This document shows, one piece after another, positions 51,774 through 59,394 of a stretch of DNA of 64,000 nt. The stretch lies in assembly GCA_035934535.1 (NCBI GenBank), contig DASYXS010000165.1, forward strand, positions 1-64,000. Direction: 5' to 3'. Numbering within the stretch: the first letter of the stretch is position 1; each line of letters starts with the position of its first letter. The stretch comes from DASSJF01 sp035934535. Its GTDB lineage: Bacteria; Sysuimicrobiota; Sysuimicrobiia; Sysuimicrobiales; Segetimicrobiaceae. Both the position numbers and the translations under genes were made by a program. The notes beneath the pieces are model-generated. The model did not search any database. It was not told the DNA's origin and saw only the letters and a program-made list of their open reading frames with translations.

Positions 51774-54700
51774 ATGGTATTCCGGCCAGTCGATCCGCGC
51801 GCGGATTTTCCGGCGCAGGAGCGCGCCATCTTAGACTGGTGGACGCGGGAAGGCATCCTGGCCCGCTACCTCGCGAAGAACCGCGACGCGGCGGCGCGCT
51901 GGTCCTTTCTCGACGGGCCGATCACCGCGAACAATCCGATGGGCGTGCACCACGCCTGGGGCCGGACGTACAAGGACCTGTTCTGTCGGTACCACACCAT
52001 GCTCGGCCACCGGCAGCGCTACCAGAACGGCTTCGACTGTCAGGGTCTTTGGGTGGAGGTGGAGGTCGAGAAGGAGCTCGGATTCAAGAGCAAGCGGGAC
52101 ATCGAGCAGTACGGGATCGCGGAATTCGTCGAGCGCTGCAAGGCGCGCGTGCTGCGGTTCGCCGGCGTGCAGACGCAACAGTCGATCCGGCTCGGCTACT
52201 GGATGGATTGGGACAATTCGTACTATACGATGTCCGATGAGAACAACTACAGCATCTGGCTCTTTCTGAAGCGGTGCTGGGAGCGCGGCCTCGTCTACAA
52301 AGGCCACGACGTCATGCCCTGGTGCCCGCGGTGCAGCACCGGCATCTCCGAGCACGAGATCGTCACCGAAGGCTATCAGGAGGTGACGCACCTCAGCATC
52401 ACCGCGCGCCTGCCGATCGCCGGGCGGGCCGGGGAGTATCTCCTGGTCTGGACGACGACGCCCTGGACGCTGACGAGCAACGTCGCCGTGGCCGCGCACC
52501 CGGACCTCACCTACGTCCAGGTGAAGGAGCGCAACGGCGCGAGCTACTACGTCGCCAAGGACCGTCTCGAGGCCACGACGGCCGGCCGGGCGAAAGTCTC
52601 GGTCGTGCGCGAGCTGCCCGGGCGCGACCTCGTCGGGTGGACCTATGAGGGGCCCTTCGACGATCTCCCGGCGCAGCAGGGCGTGACACACCGCGTCATC
52701 CCCTGGACGGAGGTGAGCGCGGCCGAAGGCACGGGCCTCGTGCACATCGCCCCGGGGTGCGGCGCCGAGGACTTCGCGCTCGGCAAGGAGCACGGCTTGG
52801 CCGTGCTGGCGCCGATCGACGAGTTCGGCGTGTTCACGGAGTCCTTCGGGCGCATGAGCGGCCGGCACGTCTACGAGGTCGCCCCGCTGATCAAGGACGA
52901 CCTCGAGCGGCGCGGTCTCTTGTACGGCGCGGACGACCACACCCACCGCTACCCGATGTGCTGGCGGTGCGGAAGCGAGCTCGTCTTCCGTCTCATCGAC
53001 GAGTGGTTCATCGCGATGGACTCGCTGCGGGAGCCGATGATGGCGGTGACCCGGCAGATCACGTGGATTCCGGAGTTCGGGCTCGAGCGGGAGCTCGACT
53101 GGCTGCGCAACATGCACGATTGGATGATCAGCAAGAAGCGCTATTGGGGCCTCGCGCTGCCGATCTACGAATGCAAGGCGTGCGAGACGTTCGAGGTGAT
53201 CGGCAGCGAGCAGGAGTTGAAGGCGCGCGCCGTCGAGGGCTGGGACGCCTTTGAGGGCCACACACCGCACCGGCCGTGGATCGACGCGGTGAAGATCCGC
53301 TGCCGGAAGTGCGGCGCCGTGGTCTCGCGCATTCTCGACGTCGGCAACCCGTGGCTCGACGCGGGGATCGTGCCCTTTTCGACGATGTTCTACCGCCAAG
53401 ATCCCGCGACGTGGCGCGGGTGGTTTCCCGCGGACTTCATCACCGAGGCGTTTCCGGGGCAGTACCGCAACTGGTTCTACTCCATGCTGGTGATGAGCAC
53501 CGTGCTCGAGAACCGGCCGCCGTTCCTGACGTGTCTCGGCCACGCGATGGTCCGCGACGAGACCGGGCGCGAGATGCACAAGTCCTGGGGCAACATGATC
53601 GAATTCAACGACGCCGCGGAGCGGATGGGGTCCGACGTCATCCGCTGGCTCTACGCGGTGCAGAACCCGGCCCAGAACGTCAACTTCGGCTACGGGCCGG
53701 GCGACGAGGTCCGCCGGCGCTTCGTCCTGCCGCTGTGGAACGTCTACGCGTTCTTCGTGACCTACGCGAACCTCGACGGCTGGACACCCGGCGGCCGGCT
53801 TGACTTACATGGTGGCCGGCCGCCTGTCGGCCGGCAGGAGGCGCCGCCGTCGCCGCTCGATCGGTGGATTCTGTCGCGGCTCGCGGACGTGATCGCCACC
53901 GTCCGGGCCCGGCTCGACGCCAGCGACGTCGCCGGGGCGGCGCGGCCGATCGAGCGGTTCGTCGACGATCTCTCGCTGTGGTACGTCCGGCGCGGCCGCC
54001 GGCGCTACTGGAAGTCGGAGGGCGACGCCGACAAGCAGGCCGCGTACGAGACGCTGTACGAGGTTCTCGTCACGCTGTCGCGCGTGCTGGCGCCTTTCGT
54101 GCCGTTCCTGACCGAGGCGCTGTACCAGAATCTCGTACGCTCGGTGGACGCGCGGGCGCCGGAGAGCGTGCACCTCTGCCCGATGCCGGCGCCGGACGAA
54201 GGGGCGCGGGATCCGCAGCTCGAGCAGGGGATGCAGCAGACGCGCCATCTCGTCTATCTCGGACGCGCCGCGCGGAACGAGGCGCGGATTAAAGTGCGGC
54301 AGCCGCTTGCGTCCGCCACGCTGCTCGACCGATCGGGTACCGTGGCCGGCCGCCCCGAGCTCATCGAGCTGTTGAAAGACGAACTGAACGTGCGCGAGGT
54401 GCGGTTCGCCGGATCGCTTGGAGACATCGGTCGTCTCGAGGTCCGCCCGCGCTTCGATCTACTCGGCCCGAAGTTCGGCGGACGCATCACCGCGATCGCG
54501 GACGCGCTGCGGGCGCAGGGCCCTTCGCTTGTCGAGCAGACCCCCGACGGCGAGCCGTATCGCCTACGGTTGCCGGGCGGGGAGGAGATCGTGCTCGAGC
54601 GCGCCGAGGTCGACGTGCGGATGCGGTGGCGCGAGGGCCGCGCCGGGGCGGGCGAGGGCGGCGCGTGGGCCGTCCTCGACACCACGGTGACGGAGGACCT

Positions 54701-55004
54701 CGCCCTCGAGGGACTCGCGCGCGAGCTCATCCATCAGGTGCAGCAAATGCGCAAACAGGCGGGGCTCGAGATCGCCGACCGGATCACCCTCTACTACGAA
54801 GGCGACGACCGGCTGCCGGACCTGATCCGGAAGCACGGCGAGACGATCCTGCGCGAGGTCCTGGCGACCTCCGCGGCTGCGGGCGTGCCCGCCGGTGCGG
54901 CGCATACGAAGTCCGTGCGGCTGGATTCGCAGACGGTGACGCTCGGGATCGCGCGGCTGGAGGCGGCGGCCGTACGGCGGACGAAGCCGGGACCGGTGCA
55001 ATGA
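51774..55004 (+). CDS. ileS: Isoleucyl-tRNA synthetase
   Basis: 1076 residues from ATG 51774 (GGAGGAG upstream). A class I synthetase with editing domain (LVWTTTPWTLTSNVAVAAHP, GTGLVHIAPGCGAEDF) and C-terminal anticodon-binding region. The HIGH motif is replaced by HHAWGRTYKD within NNPMGVHHAW, and KMSKS by MHKSWGN; I recall such variants in some Chloroflexi-type IleRS, so they are probably functional. Zinc-binding pairs CPRC (near residue 186) and CxxC pairs near residues 400-525 (CWRC, CKAC, CRKC) are present. A segment before LDRWILSRL (RLDLHGGRPPVGRQ) is encoded by an inserted palindromic element. Regulated by the T-box. Confidence 0.95.
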   Translation: MVFRPVDPRADFPAQERAILDWWTREGILARYLAKNRDAAARWSFLDGPITANNPMGVHHAWGRTYKDLFCRYHTMLGHRQRYQNGFDCQGLWVEVEVEKELGFKSKRDIEQYGIAEFVERCKARVLRFAGVQTQQSIRLGYWMDWDNSYYTMSDENNYSIWLFLKRCWERGLVYKGHDVMPWCPRCSTGISEHEIVTEGYQEVTHLSITARLPIAGRAGEYLLVWTTTPWTLTSNVAVAAHPDLTYVQVKERNGASYYVAKDRLEATTAGRAKVSVVRELPGRDLVGWTYEGPFDDLPAQQGVTHRVIPWTEVSAAEGTGLVHIAPGCGAEDFALGKEHGLAVLAPIDEFGVFTESFGRMSGRHVYEVAPLIKDDLERRGLLYGADDHTHRYPMCWRCGSELVFRLIDEWFIAMDSLREPMMAVTRQITWIPEFGLERELDWLRNMHDWMISKKRYWGLALPIYECKACETFEVIGSEQELKARAVEGWDAFEGHTPHRPWIDAVKIRCRKCGAVVSRILDVGNPWLDAGIVPFSTMFYRQDPATWRGWFPADFITEAFPGQYRNWFYSMLVMSTVLENRPPFLTCLGHAMVRDETGREMHKSWGNMIEFNDAAERMGSDVIRWLYAVQNPAQNVNFGYGPGDEVRRRFVLPLWNVYAFFVTYANLDGWTPGGRLDLHGGRPPVGRQEAPPSPLDRWILSRLADVIATVRARLDASDVAGAARPIERFVDDLSLWYVRRGRRRYWKSEGDADKQAAYETLYEVLVTLSRVLAPFVPFLTEALYQNLVRSVDARAPESVHLCPMPAPDEGARDPQLEQGMQQTRHLVYLGRAARNEARIKVRQPLASATLLDRSGTVAGRPELIELLKDELNVREVRFAGSLGDIGRLEVRPRFDLLGPKFGGRITAIADALRAQGPSLVEQTPDGEPYRLRLPGGEEIVLERAEVDVRMRWREGRAGAGEGGAWAVLDTTVTEDLALEGLARELIHQVQQMRKQAGLEIADRITLYYEGDDRLPDLIRKHGETILREVLATSAAAGVPAGAAHTKSVRLDSQTVTLGIARLEAAAVRRTKPGPVQ
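53804..53837 (+). repeat. Palindromic element (family A) inserted in frame in ileS
   Basis: CTTACATGGTGGCCGGCCGC then CTGTCGGCCGGCAGG. GCCGGCCG/CGGCCGGC is a perfect 8-bp stem with a five-base loop. It adds about a dozen residues in the linker between the catalytic core and the anticodon-binding domain, where other IleRS proteins have a short variable stretch. Confidence 0.85.
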
Positions 55005-55777
55005 GCGGCGCCGCGCGCCGCACCATCGGGGTGATCGGCGGGATGGGGCCGCTCGCCACGGCGGACTTCTACCTGCGACTCGTGCGCGGCACTCCCGCGG
55101 CGACCGACCAGGAGCATCTCCACGTTCTGATCGACAGCAACGTCGAGATCCCGGACCGGACGGCCGCGATCGAGGGCCGGGGGCCCGATCCCACGCCCAT
55201 GCTGGTCGAGACCGCGCGCCGGCTCGTCGCGGCCGGGGCGGAGGTCCTCGTGATGCCCTGCAACTCGGCCCACGCGTTCCTGGATCGGATCCGGCGGGCG
55301 GTACCGGGCGTGCCGGTGCTGGATATTATGGAAGAGGTCGCCGCGGCGGCGGCGGCCGTGCGGCCGGTGCCGGCCTCGGTCGGTCTCCTGGCCACGGCGG
55401 GGACCGTCCGGCAGGGCCTCTATCACGCCGCGCTGGGCCGCCGGGGTATCGGCGTCCTCGTCCCCGACGCCATGGGCCAGCGGGTGGCGTCGGAGGCCAT
55501 CGCGTCGGTGAAGGCCGGCGACATCGGGCCCGAGGTGCGCGGCCGGATCCGGGAGGCGGCGGAGACGCTGGTGCGCGCGGGGGCCGCGGCGGTCGTGCTC
55601 GGCTGCACGGAACTGCCGCTGATCCTGGGTCCGGGCGATCTCGCCGTACCGGTGCTGGACGGCACGGAGATTCTGGCGCGGGCCGCGATCCGGGAAGGGT
55701 TCGGGGAATATCACTCGGGGCGAGAGCGTTCGCAAAGCAGTATCGGGGCGTCGCTTGGCCCGGTCAGGAGGCACTGA
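55001..55777 (+). CDS. Aspartate/glutamate racemase family protein
   Basis: 258 residues, cofactor-independent amino acid racemase. The two catalytic cysteines are in VLVMPCNSAHAFL and VVLGCTELPLIL. The N-terminus IGVIGGMGPLATADFYLRLV matches aspartate racemases more than MurI. DSNVEIPDRTAAIEG is a substrate-binding segment. No murI was seen in the window, so this enzyme might supply D-glutamate or D-aspartate for wall synthesis, but that is inference. The start overlaps the ileS stop; the tail after residue 235 is Ser/Arg-rich. DksA/TraR follows without a gap. Confidence 0.85.
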   Translation: MSGAARRTIGVIGGMGPLATADFYLRLVRGTPAATDQEHLHVLIDSNVEIPDRTAAIEGRGPDPTPMLVETARRLVAAGAEVLVMPCNSAHAFLDRIRRAVPGVPVLDIMEEVAAAAAAVRPVPASVGLLATAGTVRQGLYHAALGRRGIGVLVPDAMGQRVASEAIASVKAGDIGPEVRGRIREAAETLVRAGAAAVVLGCTELPLILGPGDLAVPVLDGTEILARAAIREGFGEYHSGRERSQSSIGASLGPVRRH

Positions 55778-56374
55778 ATGCGCGCACGTCGTTCTTCCAA
55801 GAAACCTGCCCGCGCAACCCCCGCGGCCCGCGCCTCCCGGCGTCCCCAGACTGCGGCCGCCCGGGCCCGCGGCCGGAGCAAGACCGCCCGCGCAGAGGCA
55901 AAAAGGCCGGTCGCCCGGAAGGCGCGCGCCGCGAGCCCGGCCGTCCCGCCGGAGCCGGCGCCCAAGCCGATCGTCCGCGCCCGCGGCCTGTCGGGTCCGC
56001 GGCTCGAGCCGTACATGCGGCGCCTCGCGGACGAACGCCGGCGCCTCCGTCAGGAACTCGCGGAGATGGAGCAGCACCAGGTCAAGACGGAGGAGAAGCC
56101 CGTCGCGGACGTTTCGGGCAGCTACGACGACGATCTCGTCGACGTGGCCACGGAGACGTTCGAGCGGGAAAAGGGTCTGGCGCTGGAGAGCAGCGTGCAG
56201 GGCATGCTGCAGATGGTGGAAGACGCCCTGCGACGCGGCCGCAGCGGGACCTACGGAGTCTGCGACGGCTGCGGGCGGCTGATCGACGCCAACCGGCTCC
56301 GCGCGATCCCCTACGCGCGGCTGTGCATCAAATGTAAGGAGCGCGAGGAGCGGCTGCGCAGCGCGGCGCGCTGA
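55778..56374 (+). CDS. TraR/DksA family zinc-finger protein with basic N-terminal tail
   Basis: 198 residues. Residues 1-65 are rich in Ala, Arg, Lys and Pro (RRSSKKPARATPAARASRRP and similar), like histone H1-type tails. Residues about 70-125 form a predicted coiled coil (MRRLADERRRLRQELAEMEQ) with acidic tip residues. The zinc finger is CDGCG (about 165) plus CIKC (about 186). This is the DksA/TraR C4-type family, which binds the RNA polymerase secondary channel or acts as general stress protein YteA. Position before lspA is common in Firmicutes-like genomes. The basic tail is unusual and suggests DNA or RNA binding. Confidence 0.85.
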   Translation: MRARRSSKKPARATPAARASRRPQTAAARARGRSKTARAEAKRPVARKARAASPAVPPEPAPKPIVRARGLSGPRLEPYMRRLADERRRLRQELAEMEQHQVKTEEKPVADVSGSYDDDLVDVATETFEREKGLALESSVQGMLQMVEDALRRGRSGTYGVCDGCGRLIDANRLRAIPYARLCIKCKEREERLRSAAR

Positions 56375-56865
56375 ACCGACGACGGGTCAGCGGCCGGGCG
56401 GCGGTACACCGGCACGCCGGGGAGTGGGCGGCCGGTGCCGCGGGTTTTCTCCTCGGGTGCGGCGGCGCGCTCGCTGCCGGCGCGGCGGTGCGCGCGTCCC
56501 TCGCGCCGGGCGTCGAACGGGTCGTCATTCCGGGCGTCCTCTCGCTCACACTTGTCCATAACACCGGCATCGCCTTCAGCCTCTTGCGCGGGCTGTCGCC
56601 GGCGGCGATCGTGGCGCTTGCCTTGACCGTTCTCGCGGTGGCCCTCTACAATAAGGACGCTTGGCCGCGGACCGTTGCGGTCCGGTGGGGGCTCGGGCTG
56701 GTGCTGGGGGGCGCCGCCGCCAACGTGGCCGAGCGGCTGCGCTTCGGATACGTCATCGATTACCTCGACGTTCACGTCTGGCCGGTGTTCAACCTGGCGG
56801 ATTCCGCCATTGTCGTGGGGGCCGGGCTGCTCGTCCTGGTACTGCTCCGCGAACGGGACCGGTGA
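56371..56865 (+). CDS. lspA: Lipoprotein signal peptidase LspA, divergent
   Basis: About 164 residues when started at CTG 56371, which overlaps the upstream TGA (CTGA). The first ATG/GTG in frame (GTG 56488) would delete membrane helix 1 (AAGAAGFLLGCGGALAAGAA). Diagnostic LspA segments follow: LSLTLVHNTGIAFSLL, GLGLVLGGAAANVAERL, GYVIDYLDVHVWPVFNLADSA. The second catalytic aspartate (NLAD) is present. The first, normally in NxxDR, is Glu here (NVAER), and the helix-1 Asp (usually DQLTK) is missing. It removes signal peptides from diacylated prolipoproteins; lgt follows about 75 bases later. Confidence 0.82.
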   Translation: MNRRRVSGRAAVHRHAGEWAAGAAGFLLGCGGALAAGAAVRASLAPGVERVVIPGVLSLTLVHNTGIAFSLLRGLSPAAIVALALTVLAVALYNKDAWPRTVAVRWGLGLVLGGAAANVAERLRFGYVIDYLDVHVWPVFNLADSAIVVGAGLLVLVLLRERDR

Positions 56866-56940
56866 GTTAGGGTGGCATAGTGTCGCGGACGCCGTCCCGC
56901 GGTCCCGCGGGGCGGCTGGTGTCGCGAACGGAGGTGAAGG

Positions 56941-57771
56941 ATGAAGCCCGTGCTCTTCCAAATCGGGCCGTTTCCCGTGTCGTCGTTCGGCGTGTTCCTG
57001 CTGGCGGCGTTCGTCGCCGGCATTCTGCTGCTGCGGACACGGACGTTGCGGTGGGGGTGGGACGGCGGGGAGATCCTCGATCTGAGCCTTTATTCGATCA
57101 TCGGCGGCGTGATCGGGGCGCGTATCGGGTACGTCCTCGTCAACCTTCGCGACTTTGCGGCCGACTGGGCGCGCGTGCTCACGATCTGGAGAGACGCCGG
57201 GCTCACGTTCTACGGGGCGCTCGCAGGCGGCGCCTTGGTCGCGTGGCTGTACAGCCGCCGCCGCGGGTGGAGTCTCGGATGGCTGGCCGACGCCGCGGCG
57301 CCGGGGCTCGCGTTAGGGTACGCCATCGCCATGATCGGCACGCTGCTCTACGGGCTCAACTACGGGCGGGCCGCGTCGGTACCCTGGGCGGTCACGCTGT
57401 TCGGCGAGCCGCGGCATCCGACGCAGCTGTATCTCATGCTCGCGTCGGTTATCATTCTGGCGATCGTGCAGCCGGCCGCGGGCCGTCCGCACGCGCCCGG
57501 GCGGGTGTTTTGGGCGTATCTTGGCCTGTACGGGATCGCGCGGGCGGTGGTCGAGGTGTTCATGGACAGCCCCCGCGTGGTCGGGCCGCTCACGCTCGCG
57601 CAGGCGCTGAGTCTCCTTGTCGCCGTGCTATCGCTGGTGATGTGGCTCGTGCTCAAGGGACGTCCCGCGGAAACCGGACCCGCCGGCGTGGCGGGCATGG
57701 AAGCGGCACCCGACCTCGGCGACGTGGGCGGCGGTTCGCCGCCGTCCGAACCCGGTGAGCGCCGGGTCTAA
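56941..57771 (+). CDS. lgt: Prolipoprotein diacylglyceryl transferase
   Basis: 276 residues, about seven membrane helices; GGAGG is present before the ATG. Lgt features: LFQIGPFPVSSFGVFLLAAF in helix 1, GGVIGARIGYVLVN (conserved Arg), DAGLTFYGALAGG (the H/Y-G-G loop), GEPRHPTQLYLM, and the C-terminal VVEVFMDSPR. The usual GRxxNFxNxExxGR motif is altered to MIGTLLYGLNYGR, so it is a divergent member. It attaches diacylglycerol to the lipobox cysteine, the step before LspA. The last 35 residues are a hydrophilic tail. Confidence 0.88.
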   Translation: MKPVLFQIGPFPVSSFGVFLLAAFVAGILLLRTRTLRWGWDGGEILDLSLYSIIGGVIGARIGYVLVNLRDFAADWARVLTIWRDAGLTFYGALAGGALVAWLYSRRRGWSLGWLADAAAPGLALGYAIAMIGTLLYGLNYGRAASVPWAVTLFGEPRHPTQLYLMLASVIILAIVQPAAGRPHAPGRVFWAYLGLYGIARAVVEVFMDSPRVVGPLTLAQALSLLVAVLSLVMWLVLKGRPAETGPAGVAGMEAAPDLGDVGGGSPPSEPGERRV

Positions 57772-57789
57772 TGCCGGCCGGCCGCGGGC

Positions 57790-58827
57790 CTGCGGTGCGA
57801 GCCAAAGCGCGCCGGCCGCAGTAAGATCGTAGCCGGTCCCACGATCCATCGGTTCGACGCGGCTGCGGCCGACGACGGGCGCCGGCTCGACGTCGTGATC
57901 GCCGCGCACGTGCCGTCGATTTCGAGATCCCGTGTCGCGCAACTGGCGGCGGGCGGCGGGGTTCGCGTAGACGAACGGCCGCGGAAGCCGGCGTTTCGCG
58001 TGCGGCGCGGCCAGGCCGTCGAGATCACGGTGCCTCCGCCGGCGCCGTCCGGCGTGCAGCCCGAGGCGATCCCGCTCGACATCGTCCTGGAAGACGCGGA
58101 CCTGCTCGTCGTCAACAAGCCGGCCGGCCTCACCGTCCATCCCGCGCCCGGCCATCCGTCGGGCACGCTCGTCAACGCGCTCCTGTCGGCGGTCCGCGAC
58201 CTCGCGGGGATCGGCGGCGAACTGCGGCCGGGCATCGTCCATCGCCTGGACAAGGATACGTCGGGGCTGCTGGTGGTGGCGAAGTCGGACGCGGCGCACC
58301 GCGTTCTCGCCGCGCAGTTCAAGGCGCACACGGCGCAGCGGACGTACCTCGCCGTCGTACGCGGCCGCGTGCGCCGCGACGAGGGCACCATCGCGGCCGC
58401 GCTCGGCCGGCATCCGGTGCGGCGGACGCGCATCGCGGTGGTGGCGCGCGGCCGTCCCGCGGTGACGCATTATACGGTCCTCGAGCGATTCCGGAACGCG
58501 ACGCTCCTGGCGTGCCGGCTCGAGACCGGACGCACGCACCAGATCCGCGTTCATCTCGCGCACGCGGGGCATCCGCTGCTCGGCGATCCGGTCTACGGCC
58601 GGGCCCGAGCGCCGGAGATTGCCCGGCAGGCGCTCCACGCGGCGCGGCTCGAATTCACGCACCCGCGCACCGGGCGGCGCGTGACGTGCACGGCGCCGGT
58701 GCCGGACGATATGGTGCGCCTCCTCGCGCGGCTGCGCGCCGAGGCGGGGCAGGAGGCCGCCGGGCGACCGGGGCGGCCGGAGGTCCCGCGTCAGACGGGG
58801 GACGTTTCGGCCGGAAGCGAAGGATAG
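57790..58827 (+). CDS. rluD: Ribosomal large subunit pseudouridine synthase RluD type
   Basis: About 345 residues. The N-terminal S4 RNA-binding domain (FDAAAADDGRRLDVVIAAHV ... VRVDERPRKPAFRV) clearly begins upstream of the first GTG (57895), so the start must lie earlier. The frame is open from the lgt stop (57769), with CTG 57790 the best codon; this is uncertain. Catalytic domain: LVVNKPAGLTVHPAPGH, GIVHRLDKDTSGLLVVAK (catalytic Asp), RLETGRTHQIRVHLAHAGHP. It modifies uridines of 23S rRNA. The C-terminal 25 residues come from a family B repeat (58750-58800). Confidence 0.88.
   Translation: MRCEPKRAGRSKIVAGPTIHRFDAAAADDGRRLDVVIAAHVPSISRSRVAQLAAGGGVRVDERPRKPAFRVRRGQAVEITVPPPAPSGVQPEAIPLDIVLEDADLLVVNKPAGLTVHPAPGHPSGTLVNALLSAVRDLAGIGGELRPGIVHRLDKDTSGLLVVAKSDAAHRVLAAQFKAHTAQRTYLAVVRGRVRRDEGTIAAALGRHPVRRTRIAVVARGRPAVTHYTVLERFRNATLLACRLETGRTHQIRVHLAHAGHPLLGDPVYGRARAPEIARQALHAARLEFTHPRTGRRVTCTAPVPDDMVRLLARLRAEAGQEAAGRPGRPEVPRQTGDVSAGSEG
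58750..58800 (+). repeat. Family B repeat at the 3' end of rluD
   Basis: CAGGAGGCCGC, a 13-base variable middle, then CGGCCGGAGGTCCCGCG and CAGACGGGG. Both ends are identical to the 42-bp unit duplicated in murF. It encodes the non-conserved C-terminal tail of RluD. Confidence 0.75.
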
Positions 58828-58848
58828 GGCGCGGAGGTGGCGCGAAGC

Positions 58849-59391
58849 GTGGAGCGGCGGGAAAAGGCGCGGGTCATGGATCAGGAGACGATCCGGCGGA
58901 CGATTACCCGCATGGCGCACGAGATCGTCGAGCGCAACAAAGGCGCGGCCGCGCTGTCCCTCGTGGGGATCCAGCGCCGCGGGGTGCACCTCGCCGAGCG
59001 GCTGGCGGCAGCCATCGCCGCGGCGGAAGGCACCGAGATCCCCGTCGGCACCCTCGACGTGAGCGCCTACCGCGACGACCGCGAGACGCGTCCCGCCGGT
59101 TCGGAAGCCGAGACCCGCCTCCCGTTCCCGGTCGCGGGCCGGCCGATCGTACTCGTCGACGACGTGCTCTACACCGGCCGCACGGTCCGCGCGGCGATCG
59201 CCGCGCTGATCGACCGCGGCCGGCCCTCCGGCATCCAGCTCGCCGTGCTGGTCGATCGCGGCCATCGCGAGCTGCCGATCCGGCCCGACTACGTGGGCAA
59301 GAACCTTCCCACCTCGTCGCGGGAGCAGGTCGCCGTTCGGCTCCGCGAGATCGACGGCGTCGACGAGGTCGTGATCGAAGAGCCGGTGTGA
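58849..59391 (+). CDS. pyrR: Bifunctional pyr operon regulator/uracil phosphoribosyltransferase PyrR
   Basis: About 180 residues from GTG 58849 (GGAGG eleven bases upstream; GTG 58837 overlaps that site). PRPP-binding motif IVLVDDVLYTGRTVRAA, PyrR-type N-terminus VMDQETIRRTITRMAHEIVE and the SAYRDDRETRP loop are present. PyrR attenuates pyrimidine operons by binding mRNA with UMP. None of the biosynthetic pyr genes follows here, and I saw no PyrR-binding loop in the leader. It converges with rqcH, whose stop is three bases away. Confidence 0.93.
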   Translation: MERREKARVMDQETIRRTITRMAHEIVERNKGAAALSLVGIQRRGVHLAERLAAAIAAAEGTEIPVGTLDVSAYRDDRETRPAGSEAETRLPFPVAGRPIVLVDDVLYTGRTVRAAIAALIDRGRPSGIQLAVLVDRGHRELPIRPDYVGKNLPTSSREQVAVRLREIDGVDEVVIEEPV

Positions 59392-59394
59392 TCG

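Noticed and set aside
57771..57824. 17-codon ORF starting ATG at 57771 (TAATG overlap with lgt)
   Set aside because: It ends at TAA before rluD, is Pro/Arg/Gly-rich and made of palindrome-like sequence; no evidence that it is translated or part of rluD by frameshift.
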